Positions 1 through 7,859 of a stretch of 64,000 bases of DNA are shown here, piece by piece. Made by a program: the position numbers and the translations under genes. Numbering within the stretch: the stretch's first letter is position 1; every line of letters begins with the position of its first letter. The notes under the pieces are model-generated. The model saw only the letters and a list, made by a program, of their open reading frames with translations, had not been told where the DNA came from and searched no databases. The DNA is from Allobranchiibius huperziae (GTDB lineage Bacteria; Actinomycetota; Actinomycetes; Actinomycetales; Dermatophilaceae), in NCBI RefSeq assembly GCF_013410455.1, contig NZ_JACCFW010000001.1, positions 574,929-638,928 of the forward strand, given 5' to 3'.

Positions 1-510
1 GGTGTCGTGCACCCTGTCCTGGGAGAGCGCGACCGCGTACGGGATCGTGCGGCCACCCACGGTCGCGGTGCCCGCGACCACGCGCCACTGGGTGTCGGAC
101 TGCAGGGAACCGACGGTGAACGGCCGCCCGGTGCGCACGCGGGGCGACCCCGGTTGCAGCTCGGGGAAGCGCGGCCGGTCGGTGCCGCTGCGGAAGTAGT
201 CCTCCGAGGTGGTCGGAGTCCACTGCAGCCGTACGACGTAGCCGTTGCGGGAGGCGACCGCCGGACGTACCGGTGCGGTCGACTGTGGACGCGCGACGGC
301 TGCGGCGACCAAGTCCCTCGCGGTCACCTGCAGCTCGGTGTCCTGCTGCTGCTGCAGGAAGGAGCGCAACTGGTAGGTGGCCGCGGCGCCCGTGACGACC
401 AGAGCCGCCATCAGCAGCGCGACCAGCAGCGCGGCGAGGCGCAGCCGCAGGGGCAGTTCGTGCAGCTCGCGCACTGCCCGCCGGGTGAGGGAGGGGTGGC
501 CGGACGTCAC
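1..510 (-). CDS. Sensor histidine kinase, N-terminal part (truncated by window edge)
   Basis: Only the first 170 codons are inside the window. The reading frame stays open from a GTG at 510 to base 1. It encodes a short cytoplasmic start, a transmembrane helix at about residues 22-42 (AALLVALLMAALVVTGAAA) and the beginning of an extracytoplasmic sensor domain. It starts 18 bases after the stop of the OmpR-type regulator upstream, so the two form a regulator-kinase operon. ATG and GTG codons further upstream in this gap run into stops, which favours GTG 510. The HAMP, dimerisation and ATPase domains would lie beyond the edge, so the kinase call rests on position and membrane layout. Confidence 0.75.
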   Translation of the reverse strand, partial: MTSGHPSLTRRAVRELHELPLRLRLAALLVALLMAALVVTGAAATYQLRSFLQQQQDTELQVTARDLVAAAVARPQSTAPVRPAVASRNGYVVRLQWTPTTSEDYFRSGTDRPRFPELQPGSPRVRTGRPFTVGSLQSDTQWRVVAGTATVGGRTIPYAVALSQDRVHDT

Positions 511-528
511 GCGCCGCTCACCCGTGCC

Positions 529-1224
529 TCATTCGCGGGGTGCGCGCAGGACGTAGCCGATGCCGCGCTTGGTGTGGATCAGCGGCGCCGCGTCGATGTC
601 GATCTTGCGACGCAGGTAGGAGATGTAGCTCTCGACGATGCCCGGCTCACCGCGGAAGTCGTAGTCCCACACGTGGTCGAGGATCTGGGCCTTGGACAGC
701 ACCCGTCCATTGTTCAGCATCAGGTAGCGCAGCAGCTTGAACTCGGTGGGGGAGACGTCGATGATCCGTCCGGCCCGGTTGACCTCGTGGGAGTCGTCGT
801 CGAGTTCGAGGTCGGCCACCCGCAAGGCGGGGTTCTCTCGCTGCTCCACGCTCGTACGCCGCAGCACGGCGCGGATCCGTGCGACGACCTCCTCGAGGCT
901 GAAGGGCTTGGTGACGTAGTCGTCACCGCCGACCGTGAGGCCCTTGACCTTGTCCTCCGTGGCGTCGCGCGCGGTGAGGAAGACGATCGGCATCTGCTTG
1001 CCGTGATCGCGCAGCTGGCGGGTGACGCTGAACCCGTCGAAGTCCGGCAGCATGACGTCGAGCACGGCGAGATCGACCTGTTGGGTGTTCGCGACCTGCA
1101 GCGCCTCGGCGCCGCTGGCCGCAGGAAATACCTCGAACCCGGCGAAACGCAGGCTCGTGCACAGCAACTCGCGGATGTTCAGCTCGTCCTCGGCGACGAG
1201 GAGGCGGGCTTCGGCTGTCGTCAT
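529..1224 (-). CDS. OmpR/PhoB-family DNA-binding response regulator
   Basis: 231 residues. The receiver domain (about 7-120) has the acidic pair E12-D13, the phosphorylated aspartate D56 in AVLDVMLPD, T84 in VFLTAR and K106 in YVTKPF. The C-terminal winged helix (about 135-229) carries the typical FKLLRYLMLNNGRVLSKAQ and YISYLRRKID segments. All canonical receiver residues are present, so it should be phosphorylated by the kinase encoded directly downstream. It is divergent from the MarR gene. It resembles actinobacterial TcrA/TrcR-type regulators; the stimulus cannot be read from the sequence. Confidence 0.93.
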   Translation of the reverse strand: MTTAEARLLVAEDELNIRELLCTSLRFAGFEVFPAASGAEALQVANTQQVDLAVLDVMLPDFDGFSVTRQLRDHGKQMPIVFLTARDATEDKVKGLTVGGDDYVTKPFSLEEVVARIRAVLRRTSVEQRENPALRVADLELDDDSHEVNRAGRIIDVSPTEFKLLRYLMLNNGRVLSKAQILDHVWDYDFRGEPGIVESYISYLRRKIDIDAAPLIHTKRGIGYVLRAPRE

Positions 1225-1302
1225 ACGCGCAGTATCAGGACCATCCCTGGACGTTACCTGAGAGTCGCTGGTGCGCGAGGTCCATGAGCGGCCGGGAAGA
1301 AA

Positions 1303-1334
1303 TACTTAGCACAAGTAATGAGTTAACCTAAGTA
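1303..1334 (+). promoter_or_regulatory. Likely MarR autoregulatory operator and leaderless promoter
   Basis: A perfect 7-bp inverted repeat, TACTTAG (1303-1309) and CTAAGTA (1328-1334), ends one base before the MarR ATG at 1336. A nested repeat TACTT-AGCAC-AAGTA lies at 1303-1317. A TANNNT box (TAACCT, 1324-1329) is six bases from the ATG, so transcription probably starts at the start codon and no ribosome binding site is needed. A regulator bound here would cover the promoter. That MarR itself binds here is inferred from proximity. Confidence 0.6.
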
Positions 1335-1335
1335 C

Positions 1336-1758
1336 ATGAAGCAACAGGACCGCCGTCGCCTGGCCGTCGAGTTGCGTTCCGTCTGTATGCGGATCAGCCG
1401 TCGCGCCCGTTTCGAGAACGTCGCGACGATCGCACCCCACCAGTTCTCGGTGCTCGCGAAGCTCGACTCCGGCAGTTCCACTCCGCGCACGCTCGCGGAG
1501 CTGGAGTGCGTGAGCGCGCCGTCGATGACCCGAACGCTCACCGGGCTGGAGCAGCTCGGCGCGCTGACCCGGGAGACCGACCCCCAGGACCGCCGCCGCG
1601 TCGTCGTGACGATCACCGATGCGGGTCGCGCCATGCTGCGCGAGGGTCGCCGGTCCCGTGACGAGTGGATGTTCGAACGCATCAGGTGTCTGAGCGATGA
1701 GGAGTGTGCAGTGTTGCGCGAGGCCCAGCGGATCCTGGACGGGGTGGTCGCTCGATGA
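1336..1758 (+). CDS. MarR-family transcriptional regulator
   Basis: 140 residues with the MarR winged helix: the recognition region around residues 55-75 (AELECVSAPSMTRTLTGLE) and the wing motif DPQDRRRVVVTITDAG at about 95-110. MarR proteins are dimeric repressors released by small phenolic or drug-like ligands or by oxidation. The gene overlaps the following MFS exporter by four bases (ATGA at 1755), so the two are translationally coupled, and it is preceded by a palindrome that is probably its own operator. Most likely it controls the exporter; the ligand is unknown. Confidence 0.92.
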   Translation: MKQQDRRRLAVELRSVCMRISRRARFENVATIAPHQFSVLAKLDSGSSTPRTLAELECVSAPSMTRTLTGLEQLGALTRETDPQDRRRVVVTITDAGRAMLREGRRSRDEWMFERIRCLSDEECAVLREAQRILDGVVAR

Positions 1759-3053
1759 GCCCCACCTTCGCGTCACTGCGGATCCGCAACTACCGGGTGT
1801 ACGCCGCGGGCGCACTGGTCTCCAACATCGGCACCTGGATGGGTCGAGTCGCCCAGGACTGGCTGGTTCTGACCCAGCTCACCCCGCATGACTCCACCGA
1901 CCTCGGCATCGTCACCGCGCTGCAGTTCGCGCCCGTCGTGCTCCTCGCGCCATTCGCGGGTGCGGTCAGCGACCGGTTCCACAAGCGCAAGGTGCTCATC
2001 GCGACCCAGTCGGCGCTCGCGATCACCTCGGCCCTGCTCGCCGGGCTGGTGCTCGGGAACGTCGTACAGCTGTGGCACGTCTACGTGCTGGCGCTCCTAC
2101 AGGGAGTGGCGACCGCCTTCGACAACCCGACGCGACAGGCGTTCGTCTCCGAGATGGTGCCCCGCGAGCGGCTCGCCAACGCGGTCGGTCTCAACAGCGC
2201 ATCGTTCAACGCCGCGCGGCTGATCGGCCCCGGCGTCGCGGGACTGCTGATCGCAGCGGTCGGCACGGGCTACACCCTCGTCTTCAACACGGGGTCGTTC
2301 ATCGCGGTGCTCGTGGCCCTCGGGCTGCTGCGCACCAGCGAGCTGCGACCCTCCCCGCGCAGCTCGGGCAAGGGCCGGATCCGCGAGGGGCTCGCCTACG
2401 TGCGGCACCGGCCGGACATCGTCCTGGTGATGGTCATGGTGTTCATGCTCGGCACCTTCGGGATGAACTTCCAGATCACCATCGCCCTGATGTCGACCTC
2501 GGAGTTCCACGAGGGCGCCACCGAATACGGCCTCCTGGGCTCGATCATGGCGATCGGCTCCCTCGCGGCGGCACTGATGGCGGCGCGCCGACCGCGTCCA
2601 CGGCTGCGCATCCTGTTGGTCTCCCTGGCCGGGTTCACCGTGGCGTCCACGGCCGCCGCGCTGGCCCCGTCGTTCTGGTTCTTCGCCCTCTTCCTCATCC
2701 CCACGGGCCTGTGCGCCCTGACCGTGCTCACCACCGCGAACGCGACGGTGCAGCTCGGCGTCAGCCCGGAGATGCGCGGACGCGTGATGGCGCTCTACAT
2801 GGCCATCTTCATGGGCGGCACCCCGCTCGGCTCGCCGGTGATCGGTTGGATCGGCGGAGCCTGGGGCCCGCGCTGGACCATCCTGGTCGGCAGCATCGCG
2901 ACCGGTCTGACGGTGATCGGTGCGATGGTCTACCTCATGCGCAACCAACAGCTGCGGCTGCGGATCGAGCGTCAGCCCCTGCCGCACCTGCCGCTGGTGC
3001 AGGTGACGGCGCGCGAGGTCGCCCGCGAGATCATCCCCGAGCGGGTCGCCTGA
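1755..3053 (+). CDS. MFS transporter, EntS/MFS_3-type exporter
   Basis: 432 residues with about 12 predicted membrane helices. The N-terminal pattern FASLRIRNYRVYAAG...NIGTWMGRVAQDWLVL and the loop GAVSDRFHKRKVL are typical of the MFS_3 (enterobactin-exporter-like) group. The start is the ATG overlapping the MarR stop, because upstream in-frame codons belong to the MarR gene. Members export siderophores, drugs or toxic metabolites by proton antiport. The MarR partner suggests export induced by a small ligand. The C-terminal tail (about 395-432) is soluble and charged. Confidence 0.88.
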   Translation: MSPTFASLRIRNYRVYAAGALVSNIGTWMGRVAQDWLVLTQLTPHDSTDLGIVTALQFAPVVLLAPFAGAVSDRFHKRKVLIATQSALAITSALLAGLVLGNVVQLWHVYVLALLQGVATAFDNPTRQAFVSEMVPRERLANAVGLNSASFNAARLIGPGVAGLLIAAVGTGYTLVFNTGSFIAVLVALGLLRTSELRPSPRSSGKGRIREGLAYVRHRPDIVLVMVMVFMLGTFGMNFQITIALMSTSEFHEGATEYGLLGSIMAIGSLAAALMAARRPRPRLRILLVSLAGFTVASTAAALAPSFWFFALFLIPTGLCALTVLTTANATVQLGVSPEMRGRVMALYMAIFMGGTPLGSPVIGWIGGAWGPRWTILVGSIATGLTVIGAMVYLMRNQQLRLRIERQPLPHLPLVQVTAREVAREIIPERVA

Positions 3054-3139
3054 TGTCGCCGAGGTTCCGCCGGCTGATTGTGCTGGTGGCCCTCGCGGTC
3101 TTCGTCGGCATCGCCGTGGTCGCGGCGCTCGTGCACTGA
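3053..3139 (+). CDS. Single-pass membrane microprotein (28 aa)
   Basis: An ATG at 3053 overlaps the last base of the MFS stop (TGATG), giving a 28-residue peptide. A positively charged start (MSPRFRRL) is followed by one hydrophobic helix (IVLVALAVFVGIAVVAALV) and a final His. Overlap with the transporter and the clean membrane-anchor layout suggest a real gene translated by coupling, perhaps an accessory peptide of the exporter. It ends four bases before the convergent pepN stop. There is no homology evidence, so function is unknown. Confidence 0.5.
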   Translation: MSPRFRRLIVLVALAVFVGIAVVAALVH

Positions 3140-3142
3140 GGC

Positions 3143-5728
3143 TCAGCGCGCCGCGCGTACCCGCAGCGTGCGTTCGACGTCGTCCAATCCCTCGACCACA
3201 CCGCGCCGCAGCGCCGCGGGTGCCTCGTCGTGGCGGCGCAGCCAGTCCCGCGCCATGACCACCACGGGTTCGTCGTCGGCCGTCACGTCGTCGCTCGCCT
3301 GCGGCGCCGGGAACATGCCGCTGACGAAGCGGCTCGCCATGGTCTGCGACTGCTGCGCCCAGACCGTGGTGAGGACGTCGAAGTACGGCTCGGCGTACTC
3401 CCTGGTGAGGTCGCTGCTGACCGGCTGACCGAAGCCCACGATCAGGGCGCGCTGCCGGTCGTTGGTCAGCCCCGCGCCGGACGCATCCGCGAGCGAGTGC
3501 CACGCCTGCGCCTTCGCCTCGGACTCGGGAAGACTCGCCAGCGCCTGGTCGTACGACGTCTGCCCGCTCATCGTGAAGTCGCGTCGCAGGTCCTGGGCCA
3601 ACAGAGTCCGCGGCCGTGCACCGGTGGCGCTCAGCGCGGTCACGAACGACCACCGCAGCTCGTGGTCGACGTTCAGCCAGGGTGGCGGCTGGTCCTCGGT
3701 CACCAGCGGCTGGATCAACGGCGCGACGTCCGGGGTGAGGGCCCCGAACCAGGCCAGCGCCCGCGCCCACACCAGTTGCACATCGCCGGTGGTCTGGGTC
3801 ATCCGGCTGTGCGCAAGGCGGGCCAGGTCGGTCGCCGTCCGGCGCTGGTCGTCGCCCTGCAGGAAGTGGTGCACGGCCGAACGTGCCATGGCGAGCACGG
3901 ATTGCAGAAGGAACGAACTGCCCTCGGTGATCAGCTGGCCGCGGACCGTCTCCAGGAAGCGCACCGGGCACAGCTGAGCGTCACGGGTGTGGTTCCACAG
4001 CGCCGACCAGATGAGGGCGCGGGAGACCTCCGACGGCACGGTCGACAGGAGCCGGTGGGCGGTCTCCTGCGAACCGGGGTCGAGTCGGCTGATGGCGTAC
4101 GTGAAGTCCTCGTCGTTCGGCAGCACGAGGTCGGGCGAATCGCGCACGGCACGGTCGAGCCGTGCCTCGACCGAGGGGCCGTCGAGGCCCACCCGTAAGA
4201 GCTGGGTGCGCTGCAGGGCAGCATCCTTCTCCGTGTAGACGCCCACCGAGAAGACATGGGGTCGCGGGTCGACCGCGGCGCCAGCAGTCTCCGGGGTCGC
4301 CTGCCGCACGACGAGGACGTCCTCGGACCGATCCTCGCGGGCCTCGGCGCTGATCTCGCTCGGTCCGGAGGTGCGTAGCCACGCCTGCGCCCAGATGCTC
4401 AGGTCGCGTCCGCTGGCCGCGGAGAGCGGCTCCAGGAAGTCCTCGAGTTCGGTGGAACCGTAGGCATGCTGGGCGAAATAGCGGCGGACGCCGTCGTCGA
4501 ACCGGTCGCGTCCGACGTACGCCTGCAACTGCTTGAGGACCGCCGCGCCCTTGGCGTAGGTGATGCCGTCGAAGTTCTGCGCCGCAGCCTCGACATCGAG
4601 GATGTCGGCGGCGATCGGGTGGGTCGTCGGCAGCTGGTCCTGGGTGTAGGCCCACTGCTTGCGCCCGATCGCGAAGGACGTCCAGCCGGAGGTGTAGCCC
4701 GTGGCCTCGACGCTCGCCTGGTAGCCCATCAGGTCCGCGAACGACTCCTTCAGCCAGAGGCCGTCCCACCAGCGCATCGTGGCCAGGTTGCCGAACCACA
4801 TGTGCGCCATCTCGTGCAGGATCACCTCGGCACGGCTCGCGAGCTCCGGCAGCGTCGGCTGCCCGCGATGCACGAAGCTCTCCACGAAGGTCACCAGGCC
4901 CGGGTTCTCCATCGCGCCGATGTTGTACTCGGGAACGAAAATCTGGTCGTACTTGCCCCACGGGTAGGGGAATCCGAAGAGCTCGTCGAAGTAGCGCAGA
5001 CCCTGTTTGGTGACCTGGAGGATGTCCTCGGCGTCGAGGTGGTCGGCCATCGACGCCCGGCACATGACGCCGAGCGGCACCTCGTGTCGCGTGCCGCCGG
5101 CACGGTCGACCGACCACAGATCGGTGACCAGGTGATAGGGGCCGACGGCGACGGCCGTGACGTACGACGACTGCAGCGGGGTGGGGGCGAAGCGCACGTC
5201 CGCGAGCCCGTCGTACTCCCGCCGGGACACCTCGGACTGGCCGGAGCGGATCAGCCATCGTGCATCGGCGACGACCTCGAAGGTGAATCGGCACTTCAGG
5301 TCCGGCTGCTCGAAGACCGCGAAGACCCTTCTGCTGTCGGTGGGTTCGAAGTGGGTGTAGAGGTAGGTCTCGCCGTCGGAGGGGTCGGTGAAGCGGTGCA
5401 TCCCCTCGCCGGTGCGGCTGTAGAGACAGCGTGCGTGGACGACGAGCTCGTTGACCGGCGCGAGACCGGGCAGCGGCAGCCGGGCTCCGTCGTAGCCGCT
5501 GACGTCCAGGGCGGTGCCGTTGAGCGTCGCGGAGACGATCTCCTGCGCCACGATGTCGATCCAGCTGGCGTCGTCGGTCGCCGTGAACCGCACCGTGCTG
5601 CGGGACTCGAAGGTCTTCTCCGCGGGATCGGCGGCGTGCCGCAGGTCCAGGCGCACGTGGTGCTCCAGCAGGCGCACCTGCTCGGCACGCCGGGCGCACT
5701 CCTGCCTGGTGAGGTTCAGGTCGGCCAC
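3143..5728 (-). CDS. pepN: Aminopeptidase N, M1 family zinc metallopeptidase
   Basis: 861 residues, the usual length of actinobacterial PepN. The exopeptidase motif GAMEN lies near residue 275. The zinc site is HEMAH followed 18 residues later by the glutamate in WLKESFADLMGY. The C-terminal half is the helical ERAP1-like domain. It removes N-terminal residues from peptides in the cytoplasm during protein turnover. GTG 5728 is chosen because it has a GAGG element 9 bases upstream and begins the family-typical VADLNLTRQE; the frame is open 12 more codons upstream. It starts 5 bases after the acetyltransferase gene, so the two are co-transcribed. Confidence 0.94.
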   Translation of the reverse strand: MADLNLTRQECARRAEQVRLLEHHVRLDLRHAADPAEKTFESRSTVRFTATDDASWIDIVAQEIVSATLNGTALDVSGYDGARLPLPGLAPVNELVVHARCLYSRTGEGMHRFTDPSDGETYLYTHFEPTDSRRVFAVFEQPDLKCRFTFEVVADARWLIRSGQSEVSRREYDGLADVRFAPTPLQSSYVTAVAVGPYHLVTDLWSVDRAGGTRHEVPLGVMCRASMADHLDAEDILQVTKQGLRYFDELFGFPYPWGKYDQIFVPEYNIGAMENPGLVTFVESFVHRGQPTLPELASRAEVILHEMAHMWFGNLATMRWWDGLWLKESFADLMGYQASVEATGYTSGWTSFAIGRKQWAYTQDQLPTTHPIAADILDVEAAAQNFDGITYAKGAAVLKQLQAYVGRDRFDDGVRRYFAQHAYGSTELEDFLEPLSAASGRDLSIWAQAWLRTSGPSEISAEAREDRSEDVLVVRQATPETAGAAVDPRPHVFSVGVYTEKDAALQRTQLLRVGLDGPSVEARLDRAVRDSPDLVLPNDEDFTYAISRLDPGSQETAHRLLSTVPSEVSRALIWSALWNHTRDAQLCPVRFLETVRGQLITEGSSFLLQSVLAMARSAVHHFLQGDDQRRTATDLARLAHSRMTQTTGDVQLVWARALAWFGALTPDVAPLIQPLVTEDQPPPWLNVDHELRWSFVTALSATGARPRTLLAQDLRRDFTMSGQTSYDQALASLPESEAKAQAWHSLADASGAGLTNDRQRALIVGFGQPVSSDLTREYAEPYFDVLTTVWAQQSQTMASRFVSGMFPAPQASDDVTADDEPVVVMARDWLRRHDEAPAALRRGVVEGLDDVERTLRVRAAR

Positions 5729-5733
5729 GGTCG

Positions 5734-6516
5734 TCAACCTCGCTCGTTCTCGGTCGCGATGCACGCGGTGCCCACGCGTGCATATCCGACCGTCTCGTAG
5801 ACGGACACCGCGGACCGCGTGGCTGCCGAGAGGAAGGGCGACTGACCCTCTCGCAACGCGGTCCCGGTGAGGATGCTGGTGATCGCCGTACCGATGCCGC
5901 GGCCCCGGTGGGCGGGCAGGGTGCCGATCCCGGTCACCTCGGTGAGGTCACCCCTTGGATTGTGCATCCCACCGCCGACGGGTCGCCCGAGGGTGTCGAA
6001 CGCACCCACCAGCACCAGGAGGCGGGCGCGCATGCGCAGCTTCTGCTCGCTGGATTCCGGTGGCCCCATCCGGTCGCTGTCGCGGAAGCTGGCGTCGATG
6101 GCGGCGAGCACGGCGCCGGTCTGCGGATCGTCCGCGGTCATCTCGTGCACGCGGTATCCGGTCGGCGTCTCCGTCGGCGCGAACCGCCCCAGACGCAGCA
6201 GCGCGCACTCCTGCACGCTCATCCCCGCCTCCCGTGCGGCCGGCAGCAGGGTGGGGGTGGTCTCGTGCACCCACTCCAGCGCGCGGGGCACCCCGATCGC
6301 GCGCTGGAAGTCCAGGACCCGGCGTACCTCCTCAGGGGAGACGGGTCGGGAGTAGCCGAGACGCGGCCGGGCGTAGAGGGGATGTCCGCGCGGGTTGTCC
6401 CGCACGAAGACGGTGAACGGCCCGCATTCCCTGGACACCGCTACCGCGCGGGGTGCGAGGTCGAGGTAGCGCTCGAGTGATCCGAGTTCGTCCTCGCCAG
6501 CGTGCGTGTCGATCAC
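5734..6516 (-). CDS. GNAT-family N-acetyltransferase
   Basis: About 260 residues. The acetyl-CoA-binding loop AHRGRGIGTAI is near residue 205, with beta strands before it (GGGMHNPRGDLTEVTGIGTL) and the closing VYETVGYARVG after it. The N-terminal half (RYLDLAPRAVAVSRECGPFTVFV onward) is a second, degenerate GNAT-like region. GTG 6516 is preferred because AAGGGAG lies just upstream. ATG 6549 is an alternative but sits at the edge of the divergent permease promoter. The substrate is unknown. It lies directly upstream of pepN in the same direction. Confidence 0.82.
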   Translation of the reverse strand: MIDTHAGEDELGSLERYLDLAPRAVAVSRECGPFTVFVRDNPRGHPLYARPRLGYSRPVSPEEVRRVLDFQRAIGVPRALEWVHETTPTLLPAAREAGMSVQECALLRLGRFAPTETPTGYRVHEMTADDPQTGAVLAAIDASFRDSDRMGPPESSEQKLRMRARLLVLVGAFDTLGRPVGGGMHNPRGDLTEVTGIGTLPAHRGRGIGTAITSILTGTALREGQSPFLSAATRSAVSVYETVGYARVGTACIATENERG

Positions 6517-6547
6517 GGTCTCCCTTCGGCTGCGCTCAAACCTACCC

Positions 6548-6576
6548 ATGACACATACCCCCATGGGGTATATATT
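6548..6576 (+). promoter_or_regulatory. CsoR-type operator inside the permease promoter
   Basis: A 17-bp inverted repeat (6555-6571) has arms ATACCCC and GGGGTAT around CAT. This form is known for the copper-sensing CsoR/RcnR family. It lies between a -35-like ATGACA (6548-6553) and a -10-like TATATT (6571-6576), separated by 17 bases, so a bound repressor would block polymerase. The -10 ends six bases before the permease ATG, indicating leaderless transcription. No csoR gene is in the window, so the regulator must be elsewhere. Confidence 0.7.
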
Positions 6577-6582
6577 CGGACG

Positions 6583-7758
6583 ATGGAGAGCGGACCCGTC
6601 GCGCAGGTCGCGGACGCGTTGCGGATGGCCGGCCTGATGACCTGGCAGATCCTGTGGTCGCTGATCCTCGGCTTCGGCATCTCCGCGGTGGTGCAGGCAC
6701 TGGTCCGGCGGGAGGCGATCATCGCCACCCTCGGCGATGACCGCCCGGCGACGCTGGCGCGCGCCACCGGCTTCGGGATCGCGAGCTCGTCCTGTTCGTA
6801 CGCCGCCGTCGCGCTCGCCCGCTCGCTCTTCCGCAAGGGTGCGAGCTTCACCGCGGCGATGGTCTTCGAGATCGCCAGCACCAACCTGGTGGTGGAGCTC
6901 GGGGTGATCCTCGCGCTGCTGCTCGGATGGCAGTTCACCCTGGCCGAGTTCGTCGGCGGCCCGCTGATGATCCTCGTGGTCGCCGTGTGCTTCCGGCTCT
7001 TCCTGCACTCACGGGTGGTGCAGGCGGCGAGGGAGCAGGCCGATCGCGGCGCCGCGGGCTCGATGGAGGGACACGCGGCCATGGACATGACGGTCGGCGG
7101 CGAAGGCTCCTTCGCCGGACGGCTGCTCTCGCCGGCAGGCGCCACGAGCATCAGTCACATCTTCGTGATGGAGTGGCTGGCGGTCCTGCGCGACATCGTG
7201 ATCGGGCTGCTCATCGCGGGCGCGGTGGCCGCGTGGGTGCCCGACAGCTTCTGGGGGCACCTGTTCCTGGCCGGCCACGGCGGCTGGTCCAAGGTGTGGG
7301 GGCCGCTGATCGGCCCGGTCATCGCGGTGGCCAGCTTCGTGTGCTCGATCGGCAACGTCCCGCTGGCGGCGGTGCTGTGGAACGGCGGCATCAGCTTCGG
7401 CGGCGTGGTGTCGTTCATGTTCGCCGATCTGCTGATCGTGCCGATCCTGCTCATCTACCGCAAGTACTACGGCACCCGCATGACCCTCGTCATCGCCGGC
7501 GTCTTCTACCTGGCGATGGTCGTCGCCGGGTACGTCGTGGAGGTGGTCTTCGGCGTCCTGCACCTGGTCCCCGCGGCCGGGCACGCCTTCACCGGCAACG
7601 GCGCGATCAGCTGGAACTACACGACCTGGCTCAACCTGGTCTTCCTCGTGGTGGCGGCCGGGCTCGTCCTGCGGTTCGTGCGCACCGGCGGGGTGGGGAT
7701 GCTGGCCTACATGAACGGCGACCCGGTCGACGAACCGGCCCACGCCCACCACCACTGA
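6583..7758 (+). CDS. ArsP/YraQ-type permease (DUF318), probable metal-responsive efflux protein
   Basis: 391 residues with about eight to ten membrane helices in two halves separated by a soluble loop (about 155-200). Each half has the conserved family turn: GFGIASSSCSYAAVAL near residue 65 and FVCSIGNVPLAAVLW near 250. Both contain cysteine and small polar residues within the membrane. The loop is Met/His bearing (SMEGHAAMDMTV) and the C terminus is HAHHH, compatible with soft-metal handling. ArsP relatives export organoarsenicals, but here the CsoR-like operator points to copper or a related metal. Substrate is inference. Start ATG 6583 is fixed by the leaderless promoter. Confidence 0.82.
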   Translation: MESGPVAQVADALRMAGLMTWQILWSLILGFGISAVVQALVRREAIIATLGDDRPATLARATGFGIASSSCSYAAVALARSLFRKGASFTAAMVFEIASTNLVVELGVILALLLGWQFTLAEFVGGPLMILVVAVCFRLFLHSRVVQAAREQADRGAAGSMEGHAAMDMTVGGEGSFAGRLLSPAGATSISHIFVMEWLAVLRDIVIGLLIAGAVAAWVPDSFWGHLFLAGHGGWSKVWGPLIGPVIAVASFVCSIGNVPLAAVLWNGGISFGGVVSFMFADLLIVPILLIYRKYYGTRMTLVIAGVFYLAMVVAGYVVEVVFGVLHLVPAAGHAFTGNGAISWNYTTWLNLVFLVVAAGLVLRFVRTGGVGMLAYMNGDPVDEPAHAHHH

Positions 7759-7781
7759 AGGCGCCTCCGTAGATCCCCACC

Positions 7782-7843
7782 CTGACGGTGTTTGCGTTCG
7801 TTGACGGTGTTCGAACGCCGTCAACGAACGTGAACGCCGTCAG
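7782..7843. terminator. 62-nt perfect-centre inverted repeat, likely bidirectional terminator
   Basis: Two 31-base arms (7782-7812 and 7813-7843) are complementary with no spacer. Most differences between them are T/C changes that would form G-U pairs on one strand. Each arm itself contains TGACGG(T/C)GTT twice. It lies between the convergent permease and serC genes, where a terminator is expected, but it is longer and more regular than usual and lacks a U tract. Confidence 0.6.
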
Positions 7844-7859
7844 CGTGCCGACGGGAGCG

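Noticed and set aside
7-1287. 426-codon plus-strand open frame across the two-component genes
   Set aside because: It is antisense to a clear response regulator and kinase and has the His/Gly/Arg-rich composition of a GC shadow frame.
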